From: Bagarius yarrelli
Taxonomy: Eukaryota > Chordata > Actinopteri > Siluriformes > Sisoridae
Length of the DNA: 64,000 nucleotides
NCBI GenBank assembly: GCA_005784505.1
Contig: VCAZ01000014.1
Span: 4,210,241 to 4,274,240 of the forward strand
Reading direction: 5' to 3'
Positions 33,001-44,639 of this stretch are shown piece by piece. Position numbers and translations under genes: made by a program. The notes beneath the pieces are model-generated. The model ran no database searches, was not told the origin of the DNA, and was given only the letters and a program-made list of their open reading frames with translations. Position 1 is the stretch's first letter, and each line of letters opens with the position of its first letter.

Positions 33001-33249
33001 CATGTAGCAAGATTGATTTCGAGAGCTCTGACTGTGTTTCGGTCTTTTCCTCTCTCATAAGAAATATGTATTATTCAGCAAGCTGTGTTTCTTTTTCCCC
33101 TCCCATAAATGCCCACTCACATTATTACCGGCCAACGGAGCAGAATCACCCCCAAAGAGAGCACTGGGAGTGTTTAGAGTCATTCTTTTTTGTTCTCTGT
33201 GTGTCTTCTACTCTATTGAGAACACTGAATTTGGAGTTATGATTGCAGA

Positions 33250-34590
33250 GAGAGTGTAGCAGACCGTCACAATGCAGGACACTGCCAACTGAGCAATCAT
33301 CCATCCCATTGCAGTCTGGCACAGGACTATCCCAACTGCTCCTAAAGTCAGCAGCAAGCCAGCTGCTCAGATAAATATGCAGAGTAGAGTCAACTGCATC
33401 GACATATTTGTCATACTATCTTTGTGAGGACCTGCCAATGACATCATCGTTGATTCATGTAATGAATCCTGAGTTACATGTAAATCTAATCTTAACATTT
33501 TGGAACCAAAAGAGAGAACATTCAGCCTCTTTTTTGGGGGAGGCAAATGTTCAAAGTAAACTTTTTTCTTTCTCTGTGGTTTCATTTTGTCCCCACCAAC
33601 ATTAAAAAACATGACCACACAGACAGGTCCCTGGTTTGTACAAAAGCTCAGAAATAAATGCTAGGCTATTCAGTGTACATTGAAAAATTGTCTGTGTGTG
33701 ATATCTATATGTACAAATATGTTCAGCATAGACCTAACCTGTGCTTATGGGTTTGTGTGTGTATGCTTGGTGCCCCTTGTCTAAAAAACAACCAGTCTTA
33801 AGAGACTAAGTGGACATTGCGGTGGCTACATTCACAGACTGCAAGAGCAGATGGCAAAAGAGATGATCAGCGGCTCATTTCTCCCTCCGCTATCCATATT
33901 TATTTTCTGTAGGCTGGCCATCGCTCGTTTTCGCTTTCAGTTGCCCTACTAGTTTGATACCAGGGCCTAGTACTTGCCCGCCTCAAAACAGGACAAGTGC
34001 CTAAGAAAAAAATAGCTAAAAACTGCAACATCTTTAAGAAAAATCAGCTTCAATTAAACAACAAAAAATGTAACCAACAACAAAACTCGTCTAAATTCTG
34101 AACTTGGTATTGATCAAAGCAAGCAGCAAATCCATTAGTTGTTCCGAGCTACTGATCATGAGTGAGATGCTGGTCGATGGAGTCCAACGTGATTTATACG
34201 ACTTCGTAAAGTGTCGATAAATAAGGCAACTGATTGGTCAAGGGTGGAGAAAGGGGGGGTAATTGAAATTTTAGACTTTTTTCTTAAGGATTGTCCTTTT
34301 GGAAATGAAGAAGACTTTATTACAAAGATGTTTGCGAAAATTGATTTGATTTAGATACTAAAAAAAACATCCAGACAAATGATCTATACAAAATGCTTAA
34401 TTTTAGATGAAGAGAGTTTATTTTCAAGGCCAGCACTACATTAATCAGTGGGTTGTACATATTATAAATGAATCATGAGAACCATTAATGCTAAATTTAC
34501 TTTTTAATTTGTTTCAAACCCCTATCTTCAGATATTCAAAGAAGTGGTGTAACAGGAAGTAGTAGTCTAAGGAGCTTGGAAATCGCTTAC
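33250..34590. other. No gene or repeat recognised
   Basis: Mixed sequence with no element signature. Short frames (33367-33618 and 33408-33605) overlap on opposite strands and resemble nothing known. Confidence 0.4.
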
Positions 34591-34592
34591 AG

Positions 34593-34779
34593 CAGGGGTG
34601 GGCAATCTTGGTCCTGGAGGGCTGTTGTCCTGCAGAGTTTAGCTTCAACTTGGCTCAACACACCTATCTGTAAGTTTGAAGTTTACCTAGCAAGATCTTG
34701 ATTGGTTCAGGTGTGTATTAGGGTTGGAGGTAAACTCTGCAGGACACCAGCCCTCCAGGACTGAGATTGTCCATCCCTG
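34593..34779. mobile_element. hAT-type MITE, 187 bp, with 8-bp target-site duplication
   Basis: Ends CAGGGGTGGGCAATCTTGG and AGATTGTCCATCCCTG are inverted repeats with few mismatches and begin CAGGG, as hAT ends do. The flanking octamers GCTTACAG (34585-34592) and GTTTACAG (34780-34787) match at 7 of 8. The whole element is nearly palindromic: GTCCTGGAGGGCTG and GCAGAGTTTAGCTTCAACTT are mirrored as AACTCTGCAGGAC and CAGCCCTCCAGGAC. No transposase. Confidence 0.92.
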
Positions 34780-34799
34780 GTTTACAGGAATCACTAGGA

Positions 34800-36140
34800 G
34801 ATCATGGGGCTACAAGTTAAAGTCCTACTTCCATAGTTGAGATCAGATGGATGTAAGCCTCTTAAATGTGTGGTGAGTGAATGTAATTAGGGAATAAGGT
34901 GCAGGTGTGTGTGATCAGAATTCAGAGGAAAGTAAGCAGTGATGTGAGTAGGAGTCTGGCATGTCTGTGACAAGTAAAGTTAAAATGTTGATTGTCAGAT
35001 CAAGAGATGTGTTGGCCATTAAGCAACTTTTAATTAATATAATTGAGATACATTTAGGTTGCAAAGAATAAGGGCATCTGTTAAATGCTGTAAATTTAAA
35101 ATCAGTTAAAGTTGAATCAGCCACATTACTCGCTCAACTAAAGCTCTACAATCCTTCCTGACTGTTGTTTTTAACACAGTGATTTTGTCATTACTTATAA
35201 GAAAAAGATCCAGTCTCAATCATAAAATCATTACTCTCCTAATCACCTAGTCACCTTCAAAAGTATTGGCCAAAAGAAGATAGACAAATGCTTTCCTCTT
35301 ATAGAACTACATCATATATCCAAAATCCATGCTTAGAGACAACAACTACCACAAACAGGGACACAAAGTCTGATTTCCTCGTCATTATATTGTCAACATC
35401 CGTTTTTATTTCCATTGTAGTAATTTTGCAGTATTTTCTCCCTATGGCATAAGTTGACCTGCCAGCTCTTTTCTATCAGGCTAATCGTCATAAGTGTCAC
35501 ACTGTAGTCTACGCACAAGCGAGAAACACTGTCTTCCAAATCCTGATGCATCCTAGGGGGAATGGGGATGCTCCCAGTCTTTATCTGGACAATGAATGAC
35601 CATTTGCCCTATTTCCTCACTGGAAGACTTACTTAATCTGACAGTGCCTGTGGTGTCCCCTGCACGCAATATCCTACACGCACATGCACAAGAGGAAATA
35701 TCAGTATGGTCCTCCTTAGATCCACGTCCGTAGGCTAAAAGCGAAGCATTTATAGACAACAAGAAAAAAAATCCGGCGATAGTCGTCCACTCTAAAGATC
35801 ATCGAGAAAAAAATGTGAAAGCATATCAGAGACGGTTTTTGTTTGCTTCAGAAGTGTAAGGTCAAACGTCAGTAACATTCAGCCAACTTTTAGGAGGGGC
35901 ATTAGTGGGAGTCTGGTAGCTTCAGCATCTGTCTGCAAATGGATTTTCTGCACAATTGCATTAGGAAAGGAAACAGGAGATAAAAAGCAGCTTTCGCTAG
36001 TTGTTAGTGTAGTGCTAAAAGCTTGATGTGAAGATTAAAATTGCTTCAGTATTATTAGATGTCTAAGGCATAAGCAGTATGCAATTTTTTTATTTGCATA
36101 CAGACTTCTTTTATCTTTAGTAGACCTGCTCAGGTCCTGA
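34800..36140. other. No gene; includes one SINE tail
   Basis: Mostly unassigned DNA. A family A tail fragment lies at 35040-35100. The part 35540-35760 has balanced composition (GCATCCTAGGGGGAATGGGG, CTGGACAATGAATGACC) and may be conserved non-coding sequence. Confidence 0.4.
35040..35100 (+). mobile_element. Family A SINE, tail fragment
   Basis: GTTGCAAAGAATAAGGGCAT and CTGTTAAATGCTGTAAATTT correspond to the V-SINE-like tail only. Confidence 0.6.
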
Positions 36141-36147
36141 GAGATCA

Positions 36148-36295
36148 GAAAACAGTCTAGTCAGGATGCCAATCCATTGTAGGGCACTACACACAAACAC
36201 ACTCACACACACACTTTTAAACTAATTTATACTGAGGACAATAACGTATCATCATGTGGAAACTGGATAAAACCCATGAGACTACACAATCCTCT
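36148..36295 (-). mobile_element. Mermaid/DANA-type SINE, antisense fragment
   Basis: GATGCCAATCCATTGTAGGG and CACTACACACAAACACACTC are the antisense of the GCCCTGCGATGGGTTGGC region of this SINE class. The rest is eroded. Confidence 0.55.
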
Positions 36296-36311
36296 ATATA
36301 GCTCGACAAAA

Positions 36312-36460
36312 AATGTACATTTACTGCATTTGACAAACGCCCTTATCCAGAGCAACGTATGCTTATCTCTTTTATACATTTGAGCAATTGGAGGTCAAAG
36401 GCCTTGGAATCTTCTAATTAGCAATTCCAAACCTAAGCCACTGCGCTACCACTTCTCATT
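36312..36460 (-). mobile_element. Family A SINE, head partly deleted
   Basis: Antisense: TACATTTACTGCATTTGACA, CCCTTATCCAGAGCAACG, TTTGAGCAATTGGAGGTCAA, a deletion, AATCTTCTAATTAGC, CACTGCGCTACCACTTC. Confidence 0.83.
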
Positions 36461-36575
36461 TTCTATTTCCCAAACATCCCCTTAGTACTTCATGTTAAAT
36501 TTACTTATTATTACTTTGTGCTCAATATTTGTGTATTATTAACAAACGTATAAGGTGGTAATGTGTATTTACCGG

Positions 36576-36668
36576 CTTATTTCTTTAGTATATTGTAGAT
36601 TCCATATGATTAATGTATACAATATATACTAATATAATATGGAATATACAATATACTAAAGAAATAAG
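36576..36668. repeat. Long hairpin, 32-bp arms
   Basis: The arms 36576-36607 and 36637-36668 are reverse complements at 31 of 32 positions, with a 29-base loop. Each arm holds CTTATTTCTTTAGTATATTG or its inverse. No target-site duplication was seen. Situated between two SINEs. Confidence 0.95.
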
Positions 36669-36711
36669 GTAAGAATAAGTTAGTTAGCTTGACAAGCCTC
36701 AAACGCCATGA

Positions 36712-36871
36712 TTATCAGAGCGCAGGGTCAGCCATGATACAGCACCCCTGGAGCAGATTAAGGGTCTTTCTCAAGGATCCTACAATGGCAGACTGGCGGC
36801 GGGGGGGGGCTTAAACCCAGGTTTTTCTCGTCTTCCGATCAACCATCAACTTAACCATTTGAGTCACCACG
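36712..36871 (-). mobile_element. Family B SINE
   Basis: Antisense: AGAGCGCAGGGTCAGCCATG, ATACAGCACCCCTGGAGCAG, GGTCTTTCTCAAGGATCC, GGGCTTAAACCCAGG, TTAACCATTTGAGTCACC. The 3' tail is missing. Confidence 0.87.
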
Positions 36872-36956
36872 CATGAATTTGCTTCTGGGGGAAACTCAGT
36901 AAGAATCTTATTTTTGCTACTAAACAATATAAAACTGTGTGTTTGGGTTACAATTC

Positions 36957-37003
36957 TCTCTCTTACTTCCTCTCCCTCTTTCCCTCTCTCTCTCTCTCTC
37001 TTT
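36957..37003. repeat. (TC)n pyrimidine tract
   Basis: Interrupted TC units across ~47 bp. Confidence 0.9.
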
Positions 37004-37301
37004 CAATTACGTTTGTGTTTACACTCCAACAGCTGGTATATATTGATCTATTACATGTTGTCAGGCCTAATGGACCTTCAATTTCTAAAACAATTGATAA
37101 CCATTGACAAAATGTTAGTGTACAGAAAAAACGGCGAGAAACAACAAAAGAACAAAGCAATAGATTTTTTAAGCTTCAACTTTTAGAATTTTGTTCCAGT
37201 ATATTAAAGCTGGCATGTAAGAAACAAGCTGTGCATTTACATGGTCATATGGACCCCAAATAGAGTTGATGAATTAAAGATGCTTTGTAAAGAAAACAAA
37301 A

Positions 37302-37408
37302 AACATTTAGCAGACGTTATTATTTCATAATACATGTAAGCATTTATGGGTTAATGGCCTTGCTCAAGTGCCCAACAGGGGCAACTTTGTGATCCTGTGA
37401 ATTGAATT
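37302..37408 (-). mobile_element. Family A SINE, partial
   Basis: Antisense: AACATTTAGCAGACGTTATT, GGGTTAATGGCCTTGCTCAA, GTGCCCAACAGGGGCAACTT. The head is missing. Confidence 0.72.
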
Positions 37409-37478
37409 GAAGCTAAATTAATTTACCTCATAACGTCTTGTTAATTACCTGTGCCTTTTAAAATTGATTTAAATAGAA

Positions 37479-37480
<2 letters not shown>

Positions 37481-37547
<67 letters not shown>

Positions 37548-37551
37548 TATA
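37481..37551. repeat. (TA)n microsatellite
   Basis: About 35 TA units with one phase slip. One of the longest dinucleotide runs here. Confidence 0.97.
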
Positions 37552-37559
37552 ACAATGCA

Positions 37560-39000
37560 GTATATCTTAGCCTCATCTAGATTTGAATAGAATATCAAGA
37601 GACAACAATTCATTATGAGATTATTATCGAACTATGCAATGTCAACAATAAATAACAACAATAGTAGACTCCATTTTTCCTCTAAGATATATTTTTTTCA
37701 AATAGCAGCAGAGAACGTTCACTTTTTGTTGTTGAGTAGATATCAATCATTTACCAGTAAGCTAACTGTGTCTACTGTTCTATGAAAGTAGGTTTTAGCC
37801 ATCAAGGTGTCCTATCATAGACTCGAGCCCGAGGTCTGGGTTTGATTGATGAGCATTGTCTAAAGTGAAAGAGTGCTCTCAAACATCATTGTTCAAGTTG
37901 TTGTTTTTTTTTTTCTCGCCTCGGTGTGTTCCTGGACTGACCCTGAAAAAGACATAACGGGGCCATGACCAGGGAGCGTAAGCACCTTTAAAACTCAGCA
38001 TGGCCCGTAATTCAGTCACCTGAGTCTAAGTAAAATGCATCTATCAATCATCAGTGATGACCTGGTCCTAGATATTTCACTCTATCTTGACTGAGGGAGA
38101 AAGTGAGTAAATTTTGTCCTCCAAAATGTACCCGAATTTCGGTTAGAGACCTGGTTACCGTGGCAATCACAGAAGAATGACCATGACGTTATGACCCTTT
38201 GCTGAAACTCATAAGGGATAATGAGGCTGATTTAAAGGGGAGGAATGCTTGAGGTGGAACAAGTTCAGCCCACTCACAGGCCGTAATGAGCTAGACTACA
38301 GCTAGAAAAAAAAGGCAAAAGAGGCCAACTGTGAAGCTTACAAAAATACAATAAATCTGTCGTAGATGCAGTGAAGTAAAAAGATGTCATGAGAAGTAAC
38401 AGCACATGACGTATCAGGGCCACCATTATGTCTTGCATATCTTCCAGGACTTCTCAGCATATACAATAAGCTTCATTAGTGGATAAAGGAAAAAGATGCC
38501 TTCCATTGTCATATGTAGTGACTCACTTAAAGGCTGAGAGTGTTGATGACCGGTTGAATGTCAGTTTTATGTCCTCTGGTGCTTGAACAAACACAGTTTA
38601 TGCATGTTGGTATACACTTCATGCTCTTACACACTCCAGGAGTAAAAATATAGAAAATCAGAAGTTCAGGCAGAAGTTCAACCATCACTGGTTGTCACTC
38701 AAGCTCTGGATTAAATGAAGGGAGTTGCTGTATAGTCTATTTTTTGACTGGGGGAGGAGAAAAAAGATTGTGAAAGTTTATGTATTGAAGTGAGGTGTGA
38801 AGCAGTAGGAATGGCTGCCCTTATAGCAATGGGACTTGTCAGGCCAGAGTTCTGTCAAGCGTGGACTCCGGTGACAGCCATGTCACATCCTGGGTGAGCT
38901 GCCTCATCCCCTGCCACGGTAAAGATTACAGTGATCACTGTCTACAGCTGCATGGGAAAAATCATCCAGAACAGAACTTTTAAAGCACACATACGCACAC
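37560..39000. other. No gene; partly balanced sequence
   Basis: No element or frame recognised. The stretches 38130-38300 and 38850-38970 (e.g. CAAGCGTGGACTCCGGTGAC) have even composition and could be conserved non-coding DNA. Confidence 0.35.
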
Positions 39001-39020
39001 TCTCACACACACACACACAC
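39001..39020. repeat. (CA)n microsatellite
   Basis: About ten CA units. Confidence 0.88.
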
Positions 39021-39029
39021 CTTTCCCAC

Positions 39030-40130
39030 TCACCAACCATAAGATGATTCCAAAATTAGCCAAGGTGTTTATAGTAAATATCTAATATTCTAGCAAAATT
39101 AAATAGTCTTTTGAGAATAGTACTTCAGGGCTGTATTTTGGGACCATTTTTAGTTTCATCCTATTTTGGTTTAATTTATTTGTTTAGCCCATTTACAAAA
39201 GTACAATTCCACTAAGCAGCTTGACTAGATTAATGAAAATACATGCAACAAAGTGTATATTAAATTTAAATGTATTTCTAATGAGCAGGCTAGAGGTGAG
39301 GTTGGCAAGAATCCTTGCCAAAGAAACAGACTCGTTCCATTCCTTTTACAACCCATGAGAACCACCAAAACAACCAGATATAAAGCGTATAAAAAGATCA
39401 GACAGGTCCAGAACAGGGGAACAGTTACGAATGCTAGTATTTGGACAGCTGCTTAAGGAGTAGGGACACTTGCAGAACTAATAGTTCAGGAACAAGATCA
39501 AGAGTAGTCCTTCTTTATTTACATACTATTTACCAACAGTATTTTATTTTAATAATATAGTTTAATACCCTCTTTTTTATTCTACTTTTGATTTGACTCA
39601 TTTTAATCTTTAAGGTTTATTTATCTTTGTGGATAAAAACAGACAGTCGTAAAAAAAAAAGCATTTCACTGCATGCTCTACATGTGTAAAAGTGTGTATG
39701 TGACCAAAAACAACTTAAAAAAGAAGAAAAAACTATTTTATCATAGCGAACATTTTATCCTAGTGATAAAAATTTAGTTAAATTGTCATTTAAACTTTAT
39801 AGCTATGATTATCAGAATTATGCTAGCTATTATGATGTATATAGTATATGTCCAGTTCTTTTTAGTAAATTTTATTATGCTCTGATTATCAATGAACAAT
39901 AAATGAAATAAGAACCATGCAAATTATTTTTTATGGACAGATGCATATTGAAAAATAGTAGCAATTAATATTTAGCAAAGCTTTTTGCTACCCATGTTGT
40001 ATTCCTATGTTTTTGTTCAATGTTTTTGCTTTGTTTTACCGATACTTAATTAATGCCACACTGTTTACCTAATAAAATCTGTAATTTGGAATCCAATCCT
40101 CTTATTTATTGAATCACTTGACATTCTGTT
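39030..40130. other. No gene; AT-rich sequence
   Basis: Largely AT-rich. A short stretch at 39655-39710 (GCATTTCACTGCATGCTC then GTGTATGTGACC) resembles a retroelement 3' end but is too short to assign. Confidence 0.4.
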
Positions 40131-40139
40131 AAAAGATAA

Positions 40140-40440
40140 AAAGTGTGCGTGGCCATGTTATTTCATTTTAAGAGACGAATCAAGAGGGTTTGGAAACAGA
40201 CAAGGCTTAACAAAACGCAATTGTAGCAGCCATTGTCTCCTTTCTGTGCGTCCAGTAAAGGTTAACAATGTTAAGCGACAATCTCGACGCCTGGGAGACG
40301 TTAAGTGAAATCCAGACAGTCAGACCTGCTTGATTGTGAACGACCCATTTCATCATGACAAGATCCCATTAATTAGCATTAGCATATCACAGAGTCACTT
40401 GCCAACAGGAAGCAGAGCCTATTTAACCACCTCCACTGGT
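40140..40440. promoter_or_regulatory. Candidate conserved non-coding element
   Basis: Dense, run-free sequence with possible Sox-type cores (CAATTGTAGCAGCCATTGTC and TAACAATG), a CCCATTAATTAGCATTAGC homeodomain-like cluster and CpG-bearing words (GACAATCTCGACGCCTGGG). No repeat and no frame. Among the strongest candidates in the window by texture. Confidence 0.38.
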
Positions 40441-40639
40441 GACATTTGAAGCCGGTGGTGTTTCTTTACACCATTGTGTTCTAATTAGCAAAAAGAAAAG
40501 GTGTGTATTCAAGGACTGTGTGAGGCTGAAGAGGTTGGATAAGCAAAGCTTTGGCATTAGGGGGGGGTAGACATAGAGGTTTCTAGAGGTCTTTAAGTAG
40601 ACTGACACTTACACACACACACACACAGCTGGAACTCTC

Positions 40640-40960
40640 TCAGGACCTGATGATATCACTCCCAGATGGGGCCTGATTGCATCAGGGCTTTGATCTGACC
40701 ACTAATCGCTGCTGACAGACAGGCAAGCGTCAGCGCCACTTCCCTACTCGACACAGGGCCTCTTCTCGTCTATCGGCCCTCAGAGAGAGATAGATAGAGA
40801 CAGCGAGAAGGGAAGGGAGAAAGAACTCCGGCTTTCAGAAGCTCAATTTAATCAGGGTCCTCATGGGAGCCCAGACAAATTCGCATTAGTCTGTCCTAGG
40901 ATTAACGACAGATGAGAGATCGGGCGTAAACTCGTAAAGCGTGAGAGACCCTTTTCAACT
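40640..40960. promoter_or_regulatory. Candidate conserved non-coding element
   Basis: Balanced sequence on both sides of a GA-rich patch: CTGATGATATCACTCCCAG, CACTAATCGCTGCTGACAGA, GAAGCTCAATTTAATCAGGG, CATTAGTCTGTCCTAGGATT. No repeat signature. Confidence 0.33.
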
Positions 40961-41299
40961 GCATTTCTAGGCTAAAGCACACAAATACTTTTTATTGCAT
41001 TGCTGCCATTTTACTTTATAGACCTTATTAAAGCATTCATGCACACTCATACTTAAGAGAGACATAAAGTTGAGGTTAGACACAAGTGCAAGCGCATAAA
41101 AAAGGCTTTGAGACAGAAAATCAAAGTGAGATCTCGTTTATTTGTTTACTGTAGCTTATTCTAGTTGCCGAGGATCCGATTTGCTTTCAGATGCTTAGAA
41201 TCAAAGATTTCTCAGTAGACGATAGTCTGAAATGGGAAGAGTTGTAGTGCAAATACAGTATCTTAACCACATTTGGAGATTATCTGGATTGGTAAGGTT

Positions 41300-41645
41300 G
41301 GGTTATACAAGTCAAGTCACCTTTATTCATATAGAGCGATAGAAATAGTGAAAAAGCAGCTTTACAGAATCAAATCAAATAAGTCAATATTAAAACTCAA
41401 TAAAAACACTTAGTCTGTGTCTGTAAATTAAGAGTCCGCAACTAAGCAATCCAGAGGCGACAGTGGCAAGAAACCAAAACTCCATCGGTGACAGAATGGA
41501 GAAATAAACCTTAGGAGAAATCAGGTTCAGTCTGAGGGTCAGTTCTCCTCTGATCAGACAAACCAGCAGGTTATTCCATGCTGCAGGAAAGTTTCCATGG
41601 TCTTGTCCGGATTGCCATCTTGAAGACAAGGTCATCACTGGGAAA
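41300..41645 (-). mobile_element. Family D retroelement, antisense
   Basis: Antisense: AGTCACCTTTATTCATATAG, AAAAAGCAGCTTTACAGAAT, CAATCCAGAGGCGACAGTGG, CAAGAAACCAAAACTCCATC, then AATAAACCTTAGGAGAAATC. The distal part (41530-41645) has no match to the other copies here. Confidence 0.72.
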
Positions 41646-41649
41646 CTGT

Positions 41650-42870
41650 CTATGGGGCTTATTGTCTCTTTGCTGATCCGCTATCCTATACAGCTAAAAG
41701 GAAACAAATCTTAAAGTGTGACAACTTTTCAGTAGGAAATAAGTTTTTATGTTAATGATCTACATTAGTCTGTCTCATCACCTGAACACTAAAGCTTTGG
41801 TGGGGTTTTTTTTGGCCAAAAGATACCATTTCTTATGAATTTCTTGTTATTTTCTTTTCATGAAGTCATAGTAATAACTTTTTGGCTCATTTTTTACTAT
41901 GTTTACATTTTAAACATTGGTAAATAATTAGAAACTGAAACTAATTTTTAATATAGCAAATAGTTATTCTAGTACCTGGGGTGGTTTTAAGGCTGGGTTT
42001 TTCCTCTCCAGCATGGAGTCTTAGCCTCAGACAGGGCGGTGCAATACGACGTATAGGTCACATATGCTACAAAAAAAAACTGGCCTGTGCGATAAATATT
42101 TGCTTTATACGGATAAACATTTCTTGTGCTTCAACTGCTACCAAACTATCAATTTCTGTAGCACCAGTGCTGTATATAAAAAAAAAGTTAAAGTAGGTCA
42201 GTAGGTCACACACCAATAAAACAATTAGCTGAATAACTGAAGCACATGACAAAAAAAACAAAAAAAAACTAACCGATTTAATTGGTATTATGCAGACAGC
42301 CATTTTTATTTTATTTATAAGTGATAGTAAACTCGCAGGACTCTTTCATTAAATGCTGTATGGTACCATGCCGATCTGTTTTTGCAGGGACATTTACTTT
42401 ACATTTGCATGCCCCTGATTGGTTGCTTTGCATGTCAGTCATATGTTTTCTCGGTCAATAAAAATCTTGTTATGTATTATAGGTCAGACCTTCTGTTGTC
42501 AGTCTGAGAATATCTGACATGATTTTGGCAGACAGACGACCAAGCTAAGGTTTTAAAGTAACCTTAATAAACAACAGCTCTGACCTGCAAGTGGCACGCC
42601 AACAAAGTGTTCAAAATGGTTAAACATAAAACCCCCAGGCAATATGAAGTGCAGTAAAGGTCTGATGACAAAAACAATATTTCACTTTAAACGATATGTT
42701 CTGCCAAGAATCAGAAATAGAAAAAAAATAGAAAATGAAGGGTATAAAAACAAAAGTATAGACTTTATGATAATATTTGAAGTCTGGAATATTGCAGGTT
42801 AGAATTCTGTTACTGCCACAGCAAAAAGCCAACAAAGAAATCTAGTCATGCTTTTTGGATGGGATGGGTG
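41650..42870. other. No gene; unassigned
   Basis: AT-rich with short homopolymers. Frames of 71-78 codons on opposite strands look like chance. Confidence 0.4.
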
Positions 42871-42879
42871 GTACAATCT

Positions 42880-42985
42880 CTCATTCTCTCGCTGTCTTTT
42901 TTCCTTCTCTCGCTCTTTTTCCCTCTCTCATGCTTTTTCTCCCTCGCTTTCTATTTTTTTGCTCCCTCTTTCCTGCTCTCTTAAA

Positions 42986-43023
<38 letters not shown>

Positions 43024-43277
43024 TCCTCTCGCTTTATCTTGCTCTTTCTTTGCTCTCTCACGTTCTATCTTGTTTTTTTCTCTCTCTTTTTCTTGCTTTC
43101 TCTCTCTCTCTCTCTCTCACTTGCTCTCTCATGCACTCTCTCTCTCTTGCTCTTTCTCTCGTTTCCTTTCCCTCTTGCTCTCTTGCTCTCTCTTAATCTC
43201 TCTCATTCTTTTTTGCTTTCTCTCTCTCGCTTTCTCATGCTCTGTGTCTCTCTCTTTCTCTCTAACTTTCTCTCTCC
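42880..43277. repeat. ~400-bp polypyrimidine tract, imperfect (TC)n
   Basis: The + strand is almost wholly C and T, with interspersed GC/GCT and CATGC words at irregular intervals. The strand asymmetry is extreme. It produces Leu/Ser-rich frames in all three forward phases, which are artefacts of composition. Confidence 0.96.
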
Positions 43278-43739
43278 TGTGAATCACAAAGGCATTAGCC
43301 AACAGTGGGTGTCATGTGTTCTGCAGAAGACAGCTCATAGCAATTTGCTCCAAGTGTGTTATGCCACCACATGACACAGAAGAAGCATTATAACTAGCAG
43401 ATCTACTACATCTGAAAAATATAGAATGCTGGTTCCACTTAGTTACTAGTCCACTTGTAAGCCCTGGTTGATGTCTTTCATAGGCTTGGATGTGATAGAG
43501 GTCAAATTAGGAAGACAAAAAAATAATGATATCTTAAAATTCTCCTATTCAATGTTAAATTGATCAGTTCATCTAATAGGTTTCCCTAAAACCACTTTCC
43601 ATTTTAAAAAATGAAACAAAACAAATATTTATGAAGTGCATCTCTAAATATCTCTAACTGTCTGTCGTTACACTCCCAGTCATCAGCCCAGACCAGACTG
43701 ATGAGGGAAATAATCTAGTTTCATACTTGCTTAAACCTA

Positions 43740-44110
43740 TGCAAACAGATGCTTACAGACGCTCCGGATCCTGTCACTCTCCATTATCTCCCCCTTTCTT
43801 TCATCCGCCATCCCTCTCTCGGCAGCACAGCGTCGAGTCGCAACAGATTTGAGTCCCCATCCAGCACCCAGTGAACATCTCGTTAACACGATTCAGCTGG
43901 GGCTGAGACATGTCATCTCTGCACCACACTCATCAATCATTTTTTCTTTTCTTTGAACGAACAAGGCAAACTACTGATTCCATGCCTCCTCCACTCTTTC
44001 ACTACCTTCCCTCAAATCCTCCCTTGGGGCTCACGGTCAGACGGAACATGCTAATGAATCACAGAACCTGTTGACAAAAGGAAAACCTCTGGACCGATCT
44101 GCTGGTATGC
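43740..44110. promoter_or_regulatory. Candidate conserved non-coding element
   Basis: CGCTCCGGATCCTGTCACTC, CAGCACAGCGTCGAGTCGCA, CATCTCGTTAACACGATTCA, CATGCTAATGAATCACAGAA. Balanced composition, CpG words and an octamer-like ATGCTAAT. No frame or repeat. Confidence 0.33.
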
Positions 44111-44639
44111 AATAATTAGAATGTTAGTTTTGCGGGGGGTGTTCATGTGCATGCAGACTCACATGCAGGAGCAAAGGTCATTGGTTTTAATGACGACTTA
44201 AACAATGCTTGATTTTTCTTTACTGCACTGGACCTTAAACTGGCTGATTTATGTAAAGTCATGATTGGACACAACTGGCTTCACTTGAGAATAAGGAAAT
44301 ATGATACCGTGCCAAAAATGAGCGTGGCTAATTCAAAGAGTTTTTTTTTTTTTTTTCTAACCAACACATGCTCCCACTTTCACCAATTAAATCACACTGC
44401 AAGCAAAGGTCTTTTTTGATTCAAGTCTTTCCTGATAAATATTACATCCCCGTTTAGTCCCTGGGGACCGGCAGCTGACATCAATCGAGTTTTCTAAAGC
44501 GAGCGGTCAACATTCACTTATTCACGTCAGCACATTTTTTCACAGGACCGTTTATCAAACACCAATCTCCTCTGGCTTTTTTTCCCCCAGATCTATGTTA
44601 CTTTATCCCTCACTCAGCCCTTCTTAATTTATACGTGCT

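Noticed and set aside
42848..43374. Three overlapping + strand frames of 111-144 codons rich in Leu, Ser and Phe
   Set aside because: They are translations of an imperfect TC repeat in three phases. The composition explains the lack of stops, and there is no domain.
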